Position numbers and translations under genes: made by a program. Below, piece after piece: positions 1-7,795 of a DNA stretch of 22,826 bases; the stretch's first letter is position 1; every line of letters begins with the position of its first letter. The stretch comes from Litorivicinus sp. (lineage in GTDB: Bacteria > Pseudomonadota > Gammaproteobacteria > Pseudomonadales > Litorivicinaceae). The stretch is from positions 1 through 22,826 of the forward strand of contig JAGYIK010000007.1 in the NCBI GenBank assembly GCA_018402605.1. The letters are read 5' to 3'. The notes beneath the pieces are model-generated. The model saw nothing but the letters and a program-made list of their open reading frames with translations, was not told the origin of the DNA and ran no database searches.

Positions 1-537
1 ATCGAGCAGTGCGGTAGCCGCCACCATACCTTCCTGACAAAACGCTTCGATCGCACTGCGGCGAGTCGTCTTCACTTTACCTCGGCAATGACGCAACTCG
101 GCTACTACGACGGCGACTATGAAGCCAGTTATCTCGAACTCGCCCAGTTCCTGACCGAGCATGGCGCCAACACCAAAGATGATCTCGCGCAGCTGTGGCG
201 CCGCATTGTGTTCTACATCGCCATTTCCAATACTGATGACCATCTCCGCAACCACGGTTTCATCTACCATCGGGGAGGCTGGTTGTTATCTCCGGCCTAC
301 GATATCAATCCGGTGACACCTGCAAACGGATTGCATCTCAATATCACCGACAGCGAAAATCGCTTGGAATACAAACTGGCGATGGACGTTATCGAATTCT
401 TTCAGCTTGACCGCTGGCAGGCCGAAAAAATTAAAGATGAAGTGCTTGCCAGCGTTGGCAAATGGAGGGCTCAAGCAAGCGCCATTGGGCTCGGCCGAAG
501 CGAGCAAAATCTCATGGAACCAGCATTTAATCTTTGA
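1..537 (+). CDS. HipA-family serine/threonine kinase toxin, C-terminal part (5' truncated)
   Basis: The reading frame is open from base 1, so the gene starts before the window; 178 residues are visible. The C-terminal kinase lobe of HipA-type proteins is recognisable from the family words FLTKRFDR, then a catalytic-loop match SNTDDHLRNHGF, and then the metal-binding YDINP motif. HipA kinases phosphorylate a cytoplasmic target (glutamyl-tRNA synthetase for E. coli HipA) and are normally neutralised by a HipB-type antitoxin encoded just upstream, which would lie outside the window. An internal ATG at 88 is not a credible start because conserved HipA sequence continues upstream of it. The C-terminus ends soon after the last helices, so the gene appears complete at its 3' end. 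Family assignment is firm; toxin activity and target are inferred. Confidence 0.85.
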   Translation: MEQCGSRHHTFLTKRFDRTAASRLHFTSAMTQLGYYDGDYEASYLELAQFLTEHGANTKDDLAQLWRRIVFYIAISNTDDHLRNHGFIYHRGGWLLSPAYDINPVTPANGLHLNITDSENRLEYKLAMDVIEFFQLDRWQAEKIKDEVLASVGKWRAQASAIGLGRSEQNLMEPAFNL

Positions 538-801
538 TCCGGACTTTTGCGCATTGCCCCCGGCGGAAGGCAAAACCGAAATCCAACTGTATCCATCTGA
601 TATGGAAAGTGTCGCATGGCTGCAGAAACACTGTTTTAAGTGAGGTGACTGGGATCAGGAATCACGACACATTCGGATCCGCGTCTGGCCTGACTTTGCT
701 AGGTGATGGTCTCTCACCGGGTAGCTGTACCACTTGGCAACACAAAGGCATCGACCGACCGGATGTTGGGTGCTTCTTCGAATCCCCGCTTCACGTCGCG
801 C
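538..801. other. Intergenic region between hipA-like gene and lysR-type gene
   Basis: This stretch of 264 bases lies between two convergent genes. Open frames crossing it are short and match no family I recognise. I saw no strong hairpin with a T-run that would serve as a terminator for either gene. Confidence 0.4.
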
Positions 802-1743
802 TCACGCTTGGTCGATACCATCGCAACTCAAGGCACATTTCGGCGCTTTGATTGCGAGAATGCGTTGGACGAGTTCGCCGAACAACCGATACTCAGACGC
901 CAGTGCCGACGAATCTCGCCAGACCAATCCAATCGTCCGACTGACTGGGGCACCCGACAAAGGTATCGCTTTCACATCCGATCGCGGGTCCACCTCGGAC
1001 TGAACATAGAGTGCGGGCATCAGCGATATACCGCCCCCAAGCGCCACCATATGACGAATGGCGTCCAAGCTGGTCCCTTCGTAATCGTGCGACAGTTGAG
1101 CGCCAACCAGACGACACACTTCCGAGGTCTGGTCGTATAAACGATGTCCAGTCTGCAATGAAAGCAACTTTTGATTACTGAGATCCGCCGGACTCACTGT
1201 GGCCTGCTGCGCGAATGGGTGATCAGCCGCAGTCACCACAAACAAAGGCTCGGTGACCAATGGGTACTCAGTCAAACCAGACCGACCCTGGGGCAACACG
1301 AAAAACAGAATATCCAAGGCGCCCGCTTCAAGTTGATCAAGCAAGACATGTTCTGAGTCCTCGCGTGTGTAGAAGCCAAGATCCGCATGGTGTGCTCGTA
1401 AATCAGGAAGAATCAGCGGCAGCAGGTAGGAACCGAGCGCTTGAACAACACCAATTTTTAGCGTGCCGTTCAAACCATGCCCCTGAACGCGCACCAGCAT
1501 CTGAATCTCTTCTAATTCTCGAAACATCGCACGGGCCTTGGCCACAACAGCGACCCCAAGCTCTGTCATCAGTACGTTGGTGCGGGATCGCTCAACTAAA
1601 GTGACACCGCCAAGTCGGCGTTCGAGCTCTGCCAACTGAGCACTCAAGGTGGGTTGTGTGACATGGCATTGCTCAGCTGCTCGCCGAAAATTGAGGTGAT
1701 CAGAAATCGCGACCAAATAGCGCAGTTGTTGTAGAGACGGCAA
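802..1743 (-). CDS. LysR-family regulator, OxyR-like, lacking the peroxidatic cysteine
   Basis: The protein has 313 residues, close to the 305 of E. coli OxyR. An N-terminal winged helix-turn-helix (about residues 1-65, with FRRAAEQCHVTQPTLSAQL) is followed by the two-lobed LysR effector domain. The frame is open further upstream to 1983, but OxyR-type proteins begin just before LQQLRYLVAISDH. A TTG at 1741-1743 sits 4 bases after a perfect AGGAGG (complement of 1748-1753), so I chose it. In the region aligned to the OxyR redox loop, the first cysteine (E. coli Cys199) is Arg201 (GHRLYDQ), while the second (Cys208) is kept as Cys210. Peroxide sensing by the classical disulfide is therefore unlikely. 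The gene is divergent from the mrp operon, so autoregulation and control of mrp are natural guesses. Family call firm; signal unknown. Confidence 0.85.
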   Translation of the reverse strand: MPSLQQLRYLVAISDHLNFRRAAEQCHVTQPTLSAQLAELERRLGGVTLVERSRTNVLMTELGVAVVAKARAMFRELEEIQMLVRVQGHGLNGTLKIGVVQALGSYLLPLILPDLRAHHADLGFYTREDSEHVLLDQLEAGALDILFFVLPQGRSGLTEYPLVTEPLFVVTAADHPFAQQATVSPADLSNQKLLSLQTGHRLYDQTSEVCRLVGAQLSHDYEGTSLDAIRHMVALGGGISLMPALYVQSEVDPRSDVKAIPLSGAPVSRTIGLVWRDSSALASEYRLFGELVQRILAIKAPKCALSCDGIDQA

Positions 1744-1757
1744 ATGTCCTCCTATGT

Positions 1758-1774
1758 CATAGAGCGATTCTATG
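1758..1774. promoter_or_regulatory. Palindrome resembling one OxyR/LysR half-site in the lysR leader
   Basis: CATAGA-gcgat-TCTATG is a perfect interrupted palindrome of 17 bases. It contains ATAG-N7-CTAT, the spacing of an OxyR half-site, and lies 15 bases upstream of the TTG start of the regulator. A second small palindrome, CTATG-T-CATAG (1752-1762), overlaps it. LysR-type regulators commonly bind such sites near their own start. Only one half-site is present, where OxyR normally uses two in tandem, so binding is a proposal. Confidence 0.4.
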
Positions 1775-1990
1775 AGATATTTGCCGAAATTCAATTGGAA
1801 GCTTTGCGTCCACGCCGTCAGGATTCGACTGTAGTCGTATTCGATGCTAAAAATATGCGCAACCGATTGCGCGTGAAGATAAAAAAGCAACGATACATGC
1901 GGCACAAACGATTGATGATAGAAACGCCTAACCTGAGTTAGATAATCAGCTGCCAACGATGATAACAATGAGAAAAAGGCCAACTACCCC

Positions 1991-4207
1991 ATGAGTCTGG
2001 TGACCGACACAACACAGCAAACGCCAGAACAACAAATTCAGTGGCTATCGGTGATTTGGTCGGCGGGGCTTTTTGTGCTCGCGTTGATCTATCTGGTTCC
2101 TCTCACTGAGCCGGTGCGATTAACCGTCGATTGGCTGCCTGCGCTCGGTATCAATTTAACGTTTTACATCGATGGGTTGAGCAGGATGTTCATCCTGCTC
2201 ATTACAGGTATTGGCGCTTTTATCTTCCTATTCTCCGGAAACTATCTGCATGGGCATCCGCATTTCGAGCGATTCTTTCTGTACCTGCATCTGTTTATGC
2301 TGGCCATGCTCGGTGTTGTGGTCGCAGATAACCTCATCACGCTATTCATTTTTTGGGAGCTCACAAGCTTCACCTCGTATTTGCTGATCGGTTTTTCGCA
2401 TCAATCGGCTAAATCGAGACGCGCGGCACTTCAAGGGCTATTGGTGACGGGTGCGGGCGGCCTGTGTTTACTTGCTGGCTTAGTGTTGATGGGGCTCGCA
2501 AGTGGCTCCTTCACCCTGTCCGAAATCCTATCCGACTCGCAAACACTGCATGATCATCCTTGGGCGCCCGCCATCATCATTTTGGTTGGCCTAGGCGCCC
2601 TGACCAAATCCGCGCAATTTCCGTTTCACTTCTGGCTACCCAATGCCATGGAGGCACCCACACCCGTCAGTGCATTTTTACACTCAGCAACCATGGTGAA
2701 AGCAGGCATCTATTTGCTTGCGCGACTGCACCCTGAACTCTCCGAAGCCGAACTTTGGATGCCACTCCTTGCGACATCGGGTGCGATTACAGCCGTGCTC
2801 GGCGCAGTCCTTGCGTTGAAGCAGCGTGATCTGAAGAAGATGCTCGCCTACACCACGCTGATGGCACTTGGCACCCTGACAGCGCTGTTGAGCCAACCGA
2901 ATGAGGCTGTTTTTGCCGCTGCGATGACATTTTTGGTGGCCCATGCACTCTACAAAGCAACGCTGTTTTTGAGCGTCGGGGCAATTGATCACACACTCGG
3001 CTCGAAGACCTATGCCACCGTCCAAGGCCTCTGGCAACGCCATCGATTATTTGCCTTAGCGTGGCTACTCGCCTTGCTGTCGCTCGCAGGGCTTGCCGCC
3101 AGCGCTTTAGTTTCATCGGCAAGGAGCTTTTATACGACGGATTACTGGAAAGCGTCGACCGCATCGTTTTTGGCTGATGACGGCCTTGCTTGTCGCCAAT
3201 GCCATCATGGTTGCGATCGCATGGTCGCTTACAATCCGGATCCTGAAGAAACACCCCTCGGCTCAAGCGACCCAATCGCGCGACCTGAAATCTACGGTCC
3301 TATCGTGATGGCGCTGGCGGGGATTGTTCTGCGGCATCGCCCCCAATGGATCGACATCCCTAATCCCGCGACATCCTCGGTGGCATCAGTGTGGATGCAC
3401 GCAATGCAATCCTGCCGATGGGCCTTTGGCATGGTGTCAACTAGCGCTCCGGGCTCAGTCTTGTCACAGTGGCTTTGGTGGGATTCTCGGGCGCTACCAT
3501 GCGCGCATTTACCGCATCCAATCGCACCCATTGGATCTCATTCGATGCCGGTTGGGATCGTTCCTCAAAGGGTTCGTTGCCTTCTCCGAGGGTTGACCAA
3601 TCGGATGCAAACCAATCGCTTGTCAACGGACCTTCATGGATTCTTGCAACACTCACTGCCCTTGGGGTGATGGTCATTTCAGTCATGAGCTGGCCCGAGT
3701 GGCGCTGGGAAGCGCCTCCTTTGAAGCTGTGGTTGATTGCCGCGCTCATCTGTTCGGGAACCGTGTTGTCATTGATCGCGCAATCACGAATCGCCGCTAT
3801 TACCGGCCTCGGCGTGGTGGGCATTGGCGTGGCCCTCGTCTTTATTCTGTTCGGCGCCTGATGGGCGATTACTCAGTTACTGGTCGAGACACCATCGTCC
3901 TGATCGCTGTGGCGCTCTTTGCACTTTCTCTCCCCAAGCGTGAGGGGCCGCGACTCAGCCATGCGGTTCTATCACTCTCGGTGGGTCTCCTGATTAGCAT
4001 GACCTTGTGGGGCATTTTGCCACACCACTCGACCGCAGTCTGACGACCTATTTTGAGCAGTCGAGTTTGGCCAGACGCCTTCGGCCGAAACATCGTCATT
4101 CTTGTTGATTTCGGGCGCTTGACACATTCGGGGGAGATTGCTGTGGTGCTGACAGCGCCATCAGGGCCATCGCCCTGTTACGTGATATGAAGGTACGTCG
4201 TCGATGA
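1991..4207 (+). pseudogene. mrpA: MrpA, Na+/H+ antiporter subunit A, frame-disrupted in its 3' half
   Basis: MrpA is the large NuoL-like membrane subunit of the Mrp (Mnh/Sha) cation/proton antiporter. The first 365 residues are clean and carry the family's key membrane residues: Glu123 in FIFWELTSF, Lys206 in TKSAQFPFHFW and Lys237 in SATMVKAGIY. From about 3089 the frame changes at least eight times, mostly by one base in short runs (GGG at 3089-3091, TTT at 3106-3108). Hopping frames still recovers MrpA sequence: GLPPA, FIGKELLYDGLLES, GLWHGVN, VVGIGVALVFILFGA, FGRNIV, and the tail LLRDMKVRRR. The stop TGA at 4205-4207 overlaps the mrpB ATG. The start at 1991 is uncertain: the usual first transmembrane helix is replaced by a hydrophilic N-terminus. 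Sequencing error or recent decay could explain the breaks. Confidence 0.85.
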
Positions 4208-4608
4208 ACTCGCTAATCTAAGGTGGGCGCCAATCTACTGTTCGGTATTTTATTGGTCTTCTCGATCTTCATGTTGTTGCGTGGACAATGAGCCAGGCGG
4301 TGGGTTCATTGGCGGTCTTATCGGTCTGTTGCCTTTATCGTCTACGCGATGGTGAAAACATCAAAGCAACCGCGCCGTATTGGAACCTGGAATATCTCGC
4401 CGTATTCGGACTTGCTGTTGCGCTGTTTGCCGGACTGATGGGTCCGATGTTCGACGACGGCTTATTCGCTGGACAATGGTTATTTGTCGGTGCTACCGAG
4501 ACCTCGAAGGTTGGCCGTTATCCTCGGTATCTGTTTGATATTGGCGTGTATTTCACCGTGCTCGGCGCGATTGTGGCGCTGGTTCTTGAGATGGAGCGAC
4601 ATTTATAA
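4204..4608 (+). pseudogene. mrpB: MrpB, antiporter subunit B, frame-disrupted
   Basis: MrpB is a small four-helix membrane subunit. The ATG at 4204 overlaps the mrpA stop (ATGA). Read across frame changes, the family's N-terminal features appear: ANLLFGILLVFSIFMLLRG, then NEPGGGFIGGLIG, where a deletion near 4285 splits the RGHNEPGGG signature. An open frame from 4288 holds the C-terminal half, FGLAVALFAGLMGPMF followed by the typical FDIGVYFTVLGAIVALVLE. At least three frame changes lie between 4204 and about 4390. The stop TAA at 4606-4608 shares its last base with the mrpC ATG. Identity is well supported by motifs and by position between mrpA and mrpC; the breaks belong to the same damaged patch. 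Confidence 0.8.
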
Positions 4609-4978
4609 TGGAAGCACTGCTTGCTGGATTGATCGGCCTCTTATTCGCAGCCGCCCTCTATCAAATGTTGTCAGGGCACTTTTTACGCTTCTTACTCCGA
4701 CTCGTCTTAATTTCCAACGCCGCCACCCCTAACCGTTTTCGTATCAGGTCGACCTCACCATTGGTGCCGCACCCCTGGTGCCAATCGGTGCCGATGCCCC
4801 CTTGTCTGAGGTGGCCAATGCACTGCCACAAGCATTGGTCCTGACCGCGATCGTTATTGGTTTGGGACTGTTTGCATTTACGCTATTTTTGGCTATTCGC
4901 ACATTTAGACGGCTCGGCCACCTGAATGCCAATGCTGCATTGCCCAATCGGACACCAACCCCGGGACCACGCGCATGA
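4608..4978 (+). pseudogene. mrpC: MrpC, NuoK-like antiporter subunit C, frame-disrupted in the middle
   Basis: MrpC resembles NuoK of respiratory complex I, with three transmembrane helices. Helices 1 and 2 read in the first frame (LLAGLIGLLFAAALYQMLS, then LLRLVLISNAA). Between about 4725 and 4770 the frame changes, after which the family-typical LPQALVLTAIVIGLGLFAFTL and FLAIRTFRRL continue to the stop at 4976-4978. Length, about 123 residues, fits the family. The stop overlaps the mrpD start (ATGA at 4975). This is the last disrupted gene in the first damaged patch; mrpD onward is clean. Confidence 0.82.
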
Positions 4979-6459
4979 GTCCGATTTTGTGGCCGATTCT
5001 CATTCCTTTACTCGGGGCCATCCTCTGCTTTGCGACGCGCCGCACCGGTCTTGATCGGCCACTTTCGGTTGTCGCAGCACTGGCGCATACGATCGCATCG
5101 ATTCTGTTGCTGGTGCATGTCTCCGACGGCCAAATTATTGCGGTGCAGCTCGGCGACTGGCCGGCGCCTTTTGGGATCACCATGGTTGCTGATGGACTCG
5201 CGGCCGCCATGACGCTGATCACTGGCATCACAGGGCTTGCGGTTGCGATTTACAGCCTCTCGGATGTCGGACAGCGCGGCTGTTTCTCGGGATTCCATGC
5301 GCTCTTTCAAATGTTGCTTGCCGGAGTGACCGGCGCGTTCTTAACGGGCGATTTATTCAACCTCTATGTCTGGTTTGAGGTGATGCTGATCTCATCCTTT
5401 GGCCTCTTAGTGCTCAACAAGCGCCCAGAGACGCTTCGCGGTGCGATGCCTTATGTGGCTCTCAACCTCATCTCAACCATTTTCTTCCTGACTGCAGTTG
5501 GCCTTCTGTATGGTTTGACCGGCAGCCTGAATATGGCGCATCTGCGTGTCACTCTCGATACAATTGAGCCCTCGATGACGCTCTCGTGGGTGACCTTGTT
5601 GTTGTTGCTCGCATTTGGCATCAAGTCAGCGGTCTTCCCGCTATTTTTCTGGTTGCCCTCTGCATACCACACACCAGCGTTCTCGGTCTCCGCCGTCTTC
5701 GCAGGTCTCCTCACAAAAGTGGGGGTCTATGCGCTGATTCGCGTATTCACCCTGATTCTGCCCTTGGATCCACTATTTGCTGACATCCTGTTGTGGTGCG
5801 CGCTTGCGACGATGTTTGTTGGCGTGATTGGGGCTGCGGCGCAACAAGAAGTTCGGCAAATCCTGTCGTTTCATATTGTCAGCCAGATCGGTTACATGAT
5901 TCTTGGCTTGGCTCTCAATAGCCGACTCGCGTTGATTGGCTCGATGTTCTATCTGATTCACCACATCATTGTGAAAGCCAACCTGTTTTTGATCGCCGGC
6001 GCCATGCATCGCATCACCGGAAGCAGTCATCTGAAATCGATTGGTGGTCTGTACCACGCAAGGCCAGTGCTTGCAGTGCTATTCTTGATCCCCGCGTTTT
6101 CACTTGCAGGCTTCCCGCCATTATCTGGCTTTTGGGCGAAGTACATCTTGATCCAAGCCTCGATGGAACTGAAAGACTGGTTAGCTGCAGGAACCGCATT
6201 ACTTGTCGGACTGCTGACAATCTATTCCATGACCAAAATTTGGGGTGAAGCATTTTGGAAGCCGCATCCAGGAGGAGAAGAGGCACTGGTGCAAAAGCCA
6301 CTGCCTTGGTCTGCATGGCTTCCCGTTGGCGGTCTTGCCCTGCTCACTGTGATTATCGGATTATTCCCCGCACCATTTTTCACATTCGCGGAGCAAGCAG
6401 CCACGAATTTACTCGATCCAACAGCATATATTGAGGCTGTTTTGGGAGTGGATCCATGA
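4975..6459 (+). CDS. mrpD: MrpD, NuoN/NuoM-like antiporter subunit D
   Basis: An intact membrane protein of 494 residues, the usual MrpD length, with about 14 hydrophobic segments. The proton-translocation residues expected of the proton-conducting membrane family are present: Glu135 in NLYVWFEVMLISS, Lys217 in FGIKSAVFPLFFWLP and Lys248 in FAGLLTKVGVYALIR. Together with MrpA it forms the ion-transporting core of the Mrp complex in the inner membrane, exchanging cytoplasmic Na+ for external H+. Its ATG overlaps the mrpC stop and its stop overlaps the mrpE ATG, which implies translational coupling. No anomalies seen. Confidence 0.95.
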   Translation: MSPILWPILIPLLGAILCFATRRTGLDRPLSVVAALAHTIASILLLVHVSDGQIIAVQLGDWPAPFGITMVADGLAAAMTLITGITGLAVAIYSLSDVGQRGCFSGFHALFQMLLAGVTGAFLTGDLFNLYVWFEVMLISSFGLLVLNKRPETLRGAMPYVALNLISTIFFLTAVGLLYGLTGSLNMAHLRVTLDTIEPSMTLSWVTLLLLLAFGIKSAVFPLFFWLPSAYHTPAFSVSAVFAGLLTKVGVYALIRVFTLILPLDPLFADILLWCALATMFVGVIGAAAQQEVRQILSFHIVSQIGYMILGLALNSRLALIGSMFYLIHHIIVKANLFLIAGAMHRITGSSHLKSIGGLYHARPVLAVLFLIPAFSLAGFPPLSGFWAKYILIQASMELKDWLAAGTALLVGLLTIYSMTKIWGEAFWKPHPGGEEALVQKPLPWSAWLPVGGLALLTVIIGLFPAPFFTFAEQAATNLLDPTAYIEAVLGVDP

Positions 6460-6935
6460 GCCTGTTCATCATGCATTTGATTCTCACGCTGGTGTGGTTT
6501 CTGCTCATCGGCGACCAATCGATCGTCTCCTTGACCAGCGGATTCATTGTCGGCTTTGTCGTACTCTGGATCGCGAAACCAATGTTCGACACAAAAACAA
6601 CCTACTTTGGCCGCCTATTCAGAGTCTTCCGGCTGCTCAACTTCTTCCTTTATGAGCTCATTCTCTCCAGTGTTCGGGTTGCTTGGGATGTGCTGACACC
6701 GACGCACCTCAGTCGACCCGCCATTATTGAAATGCCACTGGACGTTGAATCTGACATGGAAATCTTTTTGGTCGCCAATCTGATCTCCTTAACACCTGGC
6801 ACACTGACACTTGACGTTGACAGAAAGCGCCACTGTTTAATCATCCACGCCATGTTTGCCGAGGACCCTGAGGGGTTGATCAAGGAACTGAAAGATGGCA
6901 TGGAATACCGCGTGAAAAGGGTTTTTGAAAAATGA
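6456..6935 (+). CDS. mrpE: MrpE, antiporter subunit E
   Basis: A protein of 159 residues with two N-terminal hydrophobic segments (about residues 4-40) and a cytoplasmic C-terminal part that includes the MrpE signature LISLTPGTLTLDV. MrpE is needed for assembly and activity of the Mrp complex. The start ATGA overlaps the mrpD stop and the stop overlaps the mrpF start. Length and motif fit the family, and the frame is clean. Confidence 0.93.
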   Translation: MSLFIMHLILTLVWFLLIGDQSIVSLTSGFIVGFVVLWIAKPMFDTKTTYFGRLFRVFRLLNFFLYELILSSVRVAWDVLTPTHLSRPAIIEMPLDVESDMEIFLVANLISLTPGTLTLDVDRKRHCLIIHAMFAEDPEGLIKELKDGMEYRVKRVFEK

Positions 6936-7237
6936 GTGGTCCGGAATTCCTCACATTCGCCATTGATGCGGCACAGATCTTGGTCATTGCATCGATCATC
7001 CTCGCATTTGTCAGGCTCGCGCTTGGACCGTCGTTGCCGGATCGAATCGTTGCGCTCGACATGATGACAGTATCAATCACTGCGTTTTGCGCCCTCTTTG
7101 CGATCGGTCGTGATGATGCGATTTTTCTCGACATCGTCGTAGTGCTCGCTTTAGTCGGCTTCCTTGCCACAGTTGCCATGGCACGGTTCTCAGAGACCTG
7201 GCTGAATCGAATCAGCCGCCAGGAGGTGCCAAAATGA
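6932..7237 (+). CDS. mrpF: MrpF, antiporter subunit F
   Basis: A small membrane protein of 101 residues with three transmembrane helices. The family words RLALGPSLPDRIVALDM and IFLDIVVVLALVGFLATVA are present. MrpF belongs to the small-subunit belt of the Mrp antiporter. The gene overlaps mrpE and mrpG by ATGA junctions. Intact. Confidence 0.92.
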   Translation: MSGPEFLTFAIDAAQILVIASIILAFVRLALGPSLPDRIVALDMMTVSITAFCALFAIGRDDAIFLDIVVVLALVGFLATVAMARFSETWLNRISRQEVPK

Positions 7238-7539
7238 TGGACTATGCGATTGGTATCGTCGCACTGATCGGCGGCTTTTTTACCATGATTGCAGCTGCAG
7301 GCCTGGTGAAATTACCCGACGTTTTTATTCGGATGCACGCATCCACAAAAGCAGGAACACTCGGCTCATCATTGACGTTACTCGCGGCCGCGTTGTTTTT
7401 CGCTGAGACCTCTGTGTCGATCAAGGCCCTGATCGGCGTATTTTTCCTGATGTTGACCGCACCTATTGCAGCACACTTGATTGGGCGTGCTGCAAACGCC
7501 TCACAAAAAAGTTACATCAACGAGTCATTAGATCCCTAG
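7234..7539 (+). CDS. mrpG: MrpG, antiporter subunit G
   Basis: A membrane protein of 101 residues with three helices and the MrpG words GLVKLPDVFIRMHASTKAGT and FFLMLTAPIAAHLIGRAA. A good AGGAGG (7221-7226) precedes the ATG at 7234; a second ATG follows immediately and is an alternative start. This is the last gene of the mrp operon, and no classical terminator is seen directly after its stop. The first intrinsic-terminator-like hairpin downstream is at 7694-7714, beyond the candidate proteorhodopsin promoter. Confidence 0.92.
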   Translation: MMDYAIGIVALIGGFFTMIAAAGLVKLPDVFIRMHASTKAGTLGSSLTLLAAALFFAETSVSIKALIGVFFLMLTAPIAAHLIGRAANASQKSYINESLDP

Positions 7540-7604
7540 CCTCGACATCCACACACAAGCATTCGGATGGAGCGAACAGCGCTAGATCGCACGCATCCGC
7601 GCCT

Positions 7605-7635
7605 TAATAGTTTGTCTAATAGTTGTCTTGGACAA
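7605..7635 (+). promoter_or_regulatory. Operator-like repeats over the proteorhodopsin promoter
   Basis: Two near-identical tandem words, TAATAGTTTGTC (7605-7616) and TAATAGTTGTC (7617-7627), abut. The second runs into a palindrome, TTGTC-ttg-GACAA (7623-7635). The repeats overlap the candidate -35 element of the proteorhodopsin promoter. Direct repeats of about 11 bp are used by B12-dependent MerR-type light regulators (CarH/LitR class) of carotenoid genes, but these words do not obviously match a published consensus and no such regulator gene is in the window. An operator role is inferred. Confidence 0.45.
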
Positions 7636-7650
7636 GAATTATGCTATCCT
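7623..7650 (+). promoter_or_regulatory. Candidate sigma-70 promoter for proteorhodopsin
   Basis: TTGTCT (-35, 7623-7628), a 16-base spacer, and TATCCT (-10, 7645-7650) preceded by TGC, which makes an extended -10. It lies about 145 bases before the proteorhodopsin ATG, giving a long leader that contains the hairpin at 7694-7714. Matches to consensus are moderate. I saw no better promoter between mrpG and the gene. Confidence 0.45.
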
Positions 7651-7693
7651 GCGCCAGTCGAAACGGAGTACGGCTCGCCTGAGGAATTCAAGG

Positions 7694-7714
7694 ACGGAGG
7701 TTGCTCCGTTTTTT
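7694..7714 (+). terminator. Attenuator-like intrinsic terminator in the proteorhodopsin leader
   Basis: ACGGAG (7694-7699) pairs with CTCCGT (7704-7709) around a GTTG loop, followed by a run of T to 7714. A second copy of ACGGAG at 7663-7668 could pair with the same right arm, offering an alternative structure. It could terminate mrp transcripts or act as an attenuator between the candidate promoter and the proteorhodopsin gene. Confidence 0.55.
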
Positions 7715-7795
7715 GCGTTTTGAAGGTCCCTAACAAGGATGGAACGCTTAAGCTAACCAACAACTAAAAAAGTTCCAGTGCCTGAGGAGGCAACC

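Noticed and set aside
1744..1983. In-frame 80-residue N-terminal extension of the LysR-type protein
   Set aside because: OxyR-like proteins begin near the winged helix; the TTG at 1743 has AGGAGG just upstream, and the extension would cover the regulatory palindrome.
2684..3275. Minus-strand frames of 119 and 162 codons opposite mrpA
   Set aside because: They are shadows of the MrpA frame: Arg/Cys/His-rich, without motifs.
7567..7767. 66-codon frame between mrpG and proteorhodopsin
   Set aside because: It runs through the candidate promoter and the terminator-like hairpin, has no known motif and no good ribosome binding site.
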